This document shows, in pieces, positions 61,423 to 64,000 of a stretch of DNA of 64,000 nt. Under the pieces are notes generated by a model. It did no database searches, had not been told where the DNA came from, and saw nothing but the letters and a program-made list of their open reading frames with translations. How positions within the stretch are numbered: the first letter of the stretch is position 1; the number at the start of each line of letters is the position of its first letter. The stretch is from Candidatus Flexicrinis affinis (GTDB taxonomy: Bacteria > Chloroflexota > Anaerolineae > Aggregatilineales > Phototrophicaceae): assembly GCA_016716525.1 (NCBI GenBank), contig JADJWE010000004.1, positions 372,001 to 436,000 of the forward strand, read 5' to 3'. Made by a program: the position numbers and the translations under genes.

Positions 61423-62943
61423 CTAGCGCCACGACGTGAGAGCGCGCAGCTGCGGCGACTTCTTCGATTGATGCGCCTGCATGCGGCGCAGTACGCCGTC
61501 GAGGATATCGAGCGCATCGAGGATGTACGGCCCCTTATTGAGCATCACGCACTCGGCACGTTCGGCCATCGCGGCGTCCGAGATTTCCGCACGCGACGGC
61601 AGCCCGTGCTTGGCGAGACTCTCCAACACCTGAGTGGCCCACACGACCGGCACGTGGGCCGCTTCGCACAACCACAGGATTTCCTCTTGGATCTCCGCGA
61701 GCCGATCCCAGCCGATCTCCACGGCCAGATCGCCACGCGCGATCATCACGCCCAGTGGGCGCTTGCCGGCAGCCTCGACGATGATCTCCGGCAGGTTGCG
61801 CACCGCCGCCGCCGTCTCGATCTTGGCGATCACCACCGTGCGCGGCAGCCCTTCCTTGAGGCGCATCTCCGAACGTGCATCGAGTTCGGACTGCAAGCGC
61901 GCCATGTCGTCGCTGCTCTGCACGAAACTGTAGCTGACGATGTCGGCATGCGTGGCCACAAAATCGAGGTCTTCGAGGTCCTTCTCGGTCAGCGGATTAA
62001 GATGCAGGTCGGTGTCAGGGAAATTGACACCCTTGTCGTTCTTGAGCTTCTCGCCGCCGTCGCGCGCGCGGATCACGCGGACAACGATGCCTTCGGGGCG
62101 GATGTGCTCGACCAGCGTGCCGATACGCCCATCGTCGAAGAACACCGACTCGCCGATCTTGAGCTGGTCGAGTGCACCTTCCAATGTGCAGCGCACCGCG
62201 GCAGTACAGCCGTGCTTCTTGGGCGGGGCTTCGCGGGTGAGCAGGATCGTATCGCCGCGGAACACGATGCCGGCATCCGGTTTGCGCAGATCGGCCGTGC
62301 GCGATTTCGGTCCGCCGAGGTCCATCGCCACTTTGACTGGCCGGCCGACATCACGGCCTGCGCGCCGCACATGCGCGATCATCGACTCCCAGTCGTCGTA
62401 GGTGTCGTGGGCACAGTTGATCCGCGCACAGCTCATGCCGTGGTCGACCAAATCCTTGACAAAGCGATAGCTCACCGCCGCCTCGCTCGGCAGCGTGACC
62501 ATGATGCGCACCCGCCGGCCATCCACCGGCGGCCCGAACACCTCCTCGGTGTTCAGCCCCAACAGGCGGTCGCCGCGTGCGAACTGGCCGGCGCGCGGCC
62601 GGCGCGGAATGTTGTTGGATGACGCGCGTGAGATGGCGGCCAGCGAGGCGATCACGGCGTCGATGTTGGGCAGTACATGGGCTTCGATCCGCCCCAGCGA
62701 CGACAACCCCCACGGTGACAGGCTGGCCTGCACGTCACGCAGGTCGCGCCGGCGCAGCGCCAGATAATGCGCGAAATTTGTCCCACTGATCATGAAGCGC
62801 CGGCGTGTGATGCGCGGCCGCCACGAGTCGTAGATCGTGCGCGCCTCCTCGACGACCTGGCCGCGTAGGGCGAGCATTGTATCGAGGAGCTTGGCGGGGG
62901 ATTCGACGTCGGCAGGGATGCGCGGTGGTGCGGCGGGGGCCAT
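61423..62943 (-). CDS. Pyruvate kinase-like protein without C-terminal domain
   Basis: 506 residues. Seen: MVTLPSEAA and ARINCAHDTYDD (like MVTLG and ARLNFSHG), DLGGPKSRT (like DTKGPEIRT), VIAKIET (catalytic Lys), IARGDLAVEIGWDRLAEIQ and WATQVLESLAKHGLPSRAEISDAA. The first ~120 residues are an extra helical extension, and the usual C-terminal regulatory domain is missing; the protein ends about 25 residues after the barrel. It should convert PEP and ADP to pyruvate and ATP, though key-residue changes (Ser to Ala in RLNFSHG) leave doubt. Start at 62943 has GAGGAG upstream. Confidence 0.85.
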   Translation of the reverse strand: MAPAAPPRIPADVESPAKLLDTMLALRGQVVEEARTIYDSWRPRITRRRFMISGTNFAHYLALRRRDLRDVQASLSPWGLSSLGRIEAHVLPNIDAVIASLAAISRASSNNIPRRPRAGQFARGDRLLGLNTEEVFGPPVDGRRVRIMVTLPSEAAVSYRFVKDLVDHGMSCARINCAHDTYDDWESMIAHVRRAGRDVGRPVKVAMDLGGPKSRTADLRKPDAGIVFRGDTILLTREAPPKKHGCTAAVRCTLEGALDQLKIGESVFFDDGRIGTLVEHIRPEGIVVRVIRARDGGEKLKNDKGVNFPDTDLHLNPLTEKDLEDLDFVATHADIVSYSFVQSSDDMARLQSELDARSEMRLKEGLPRTVVIAKIETAAAVRNLPEIIVEAAGKRPLGVMIARGDLAVEIGWDRLAEIQEEILWLCEAAHVPVVWATQVLESLAKHGLPSRAEISDAAMAERAECVMLNKGPYILDALDILDGVLRRMQAHQSKKSPQLRALTSWR

Positions 62944-63117
62944 ACGGTACTCCTCAACAGTCAATAATTCTATTGTACCGCCAAGCCCTGCTGCGTAGGT
63001 GGACCATCGCCCGCTTTCAACCATGTGCACATGCGTTCCTAGAAGGGGTTGTATTCTGTCGCTGCGGTGCCTGTGGTATACTGCTGGATATCCCCACTGA
63101 TAGAGGATCTTTACGGC

Positions 63118-63372
63118 ATGTCCGACGCCCCCACGTTTCAGGCTGAGCATCTTGAGTTTCTGCGCTGTCCCGAGGCCGTGCATTTCAAGGACAAAGGGGA
63201 CGACCCGGGCCGGCTCGAACTGGTCAACCCGCATTGGCTGGCCTGTGCGGACAGCGGCAACAAGTACCCGATTCACAACGGCATCCCGTACCTCATTATC
63301 AAGGAAGGCCAGCGCTGGCGTGATACGCCGGTTGCCGACCTGCCGGTTCCGCCGCCTCCGCCCGTAGAGTAG
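63118..63372 (+). CDS. Trm112-family small protein
   Basis: 84 residues: LRCPEAVHF, then LACADSGNKYPIHNGIPYLI, the Trm112/YcaR pattern of a short zinc-ribbon-like fold with two Cys. Bacterial relatives are often UPF0434 proteins of unclear role; eukaryotic Trm112 activates methyltransferases. The C-terminus is proline-rich. AGAGGA lies ten bases before the ATG. Confidence 0.75.
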   Translation: MSDAPTFQAEHLEFLRCPEAVHFKDKGDDPGRLELVNPHWLACADSGNKYPIHNGIPYLIIKEGQRWRDTPVADLPVPPPPPVE

Positions 63373-63505
63373 GCGTCAGGTGGCCGCCGCGAAACTTTAG
63401 CCCGGCGCGTGCGTACATTACAGTAAGTCAACCCCGCAACGCACCCCTGCACGATTGAGCAGCAGGTCAAGGCTAAGGGGCAGGAACCAGAGAAGGAGTA
63501 TCGAG

Positions 63506-63820
63506 ATGACCGAGAACACAACGCCCAACACGGACGAGAGCAACCCGCGCAGCCCGTTCGAGTCGTTCCTTTACCACCAGCGGCGCGCGCTGGAAGAGAC
63601 CGGCAAGGCGCTTGAGGCGCTGCTGCCTGAGGGTTTCCGCGAGCACGGCGCACAGGCCACGCGTGAGTTCACCAAGGGACTGCGCGTGCTGATGGAAGCC
63701 GCCGTCGAAGAAGTCAAGAAGGCTGCAGAGAAACACCAGCAGGCCGACGGTGAGTCGAGCGGGAATGACAGCCCGCCGAGCACGACCGGCACGACCAAAG
63801 TCAAAGTACAGGTGGAGTAA
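63506..63820 (+). CDS. Small acidic helical protein, unknown
   Basis: 104 residues: an acidic N-terminus (TPNTDESNPRSP), a long amphipathic helical part (FLYHQRRALEETGKALEALLP and EAAVEEVKKAAEKHQQ), and a Ser/Thr tail. No family recognised. AAGGAG precedes the ATG. It is followed after 14 bases by the Sua5/YrdC gene, probably in one operon. Confidence 0.6.
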   Translation: MTENTTPNTDESNPRSPFESFLYHQRRALEETGKALEALLPEGFREHGAQATREFTKGLRVLMEAAVEEVKKAAEKHQQADGESSGNDSPPSTTGTTKVKVQVE

Positions 63821-63834
63821 CCCTCCCGCACACC

Positions 63835-64000
63835 ATGGACTACTCGGCGAAGACCATCATCTTGCACGTCGATCCGGCCGCGCCAGAGCCGGATGTGATC
63901 GCCAAAGCCGCCGAGTACATCCGCGCTGGAAGGCTGGTCGCCTTCCCGACCGAAACCGTTTACGGCCTTGGGGCGAACGCACTCGACCCCGAGGCCGTTG
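63835..64000 (+). CDS. Sua5/YciO/YrdC-family protein, start only
   Basis: 55 complete codons, cut by the window end. Residues AAEYIRAGRLVAFPTETVYGLGANAL are the family signature for threonylcarbamoyl-AMP synthase, the first step of tRNA t6A37 formation. The ATG at 63835 has no strong RBS (GGAG is about 20 bases upstream, at the end of the previous gene), which would fit translational coupling. Confidence 0.88.
   Translation, partial: MDYSAKTIILHVDPAAPEPDVIAKAAEYIRAGRLVAFPTETVYGLGANALDPEAV

Noticed and set aside
1..64000. tRNA or rRNA genes
   Set aside because: I looked in the gaps for cloverleaf ends and GGTTCGA-type T-loops and found none that fold.

Overview
This 64 kb stretch is GC-rich bacterial chromosome. 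No rRNA, tRNA or CRISPR was found. Gene content points to Chloroflexota, probably an Anaerolineae-type bacterium and probably a metagenome assembly: sigma-A, GyrA, RadA, large HTH-ATPase-TPR regulators, a DUF5946 protein, secreted PD40/PKD proteins, lipoprotein cytochrome c and a GT51-type penicillin-binding protein. The phylum is an inference from gene style; no marker gene here settles it.

Layout. 0-7.3 kb: two secreted unknowns behind a promoter with a poly-G spacer, citrate synthase, a ZIP metal transporter, an MFS carrier, SsuD, a REP-rich tandem repeat and a YdeI/OmdA-type protein. 7.7-12.6 kb: gyrA, a TPR protein, an ApeA-like HEPN defence protein and a MazG-like pyrophosphohydrolase. 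12.7-21.6 kb: three tandem paralogues with an N-terminal LuxR HTH, an NB-ARC/STAND ATPase and TPRs. One is intact. The other two are each broken by one lesion inside a 411-413 bp stretch they share almost identically. 21.7-26.8 kb: DsbB with a cytochrome c lipoprotein, polysaccharide priming and glycosyl transferases, DUF5946 and a sugar isomerase. 27-30.6 kb: two decayed genes, a beta-propeller with long G-runs and a hydantoinase. 30.6-34.2 kb: a MntA-HepT toxin-antitoxin pair coupled to a large PBP1-like protein whose active sites look lost. 34.6-41.7 kb: O-antigen ligase-like protein, sigA, AAC(3)-like, radA and a RAYT transposase among REPs. 41.7-44.8 kb: an IS4-like element with a -1 frameshift site and an AlbA_2/ATPase regulator gene with a crowded operator region. 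45-64 kb: secreted propeller proteins, hydrolases, a CCA-adding-type enzyme, GNATs, a Bcr/CflA efflux pump, an S9 peptidase, duplicated zinc-ribbon proteins, pyruvate kinase, a Trm112-like protein and the start of a Sua5/YrdC gene.

Two signals stand out as possibly undescribed. (1) A 9-mer, TTGGGATAT, occurs seven times by eye, always between genes: four times upstream of the AlbA_2 regulator and once each at sigA, gyrA and the YdeI-like gene. This suggests a small regulon possibly run by the AlbA_2 protein. (2) A family of GTAG-headed hairpins with differing stems clusters around a RAYT transposase. A separate repeat family carries a different perfect palindrome in each copy inside conserved flanks. 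The ApeA-like gene beside the diversifying STAND cluster is a possible defence or signalling island.
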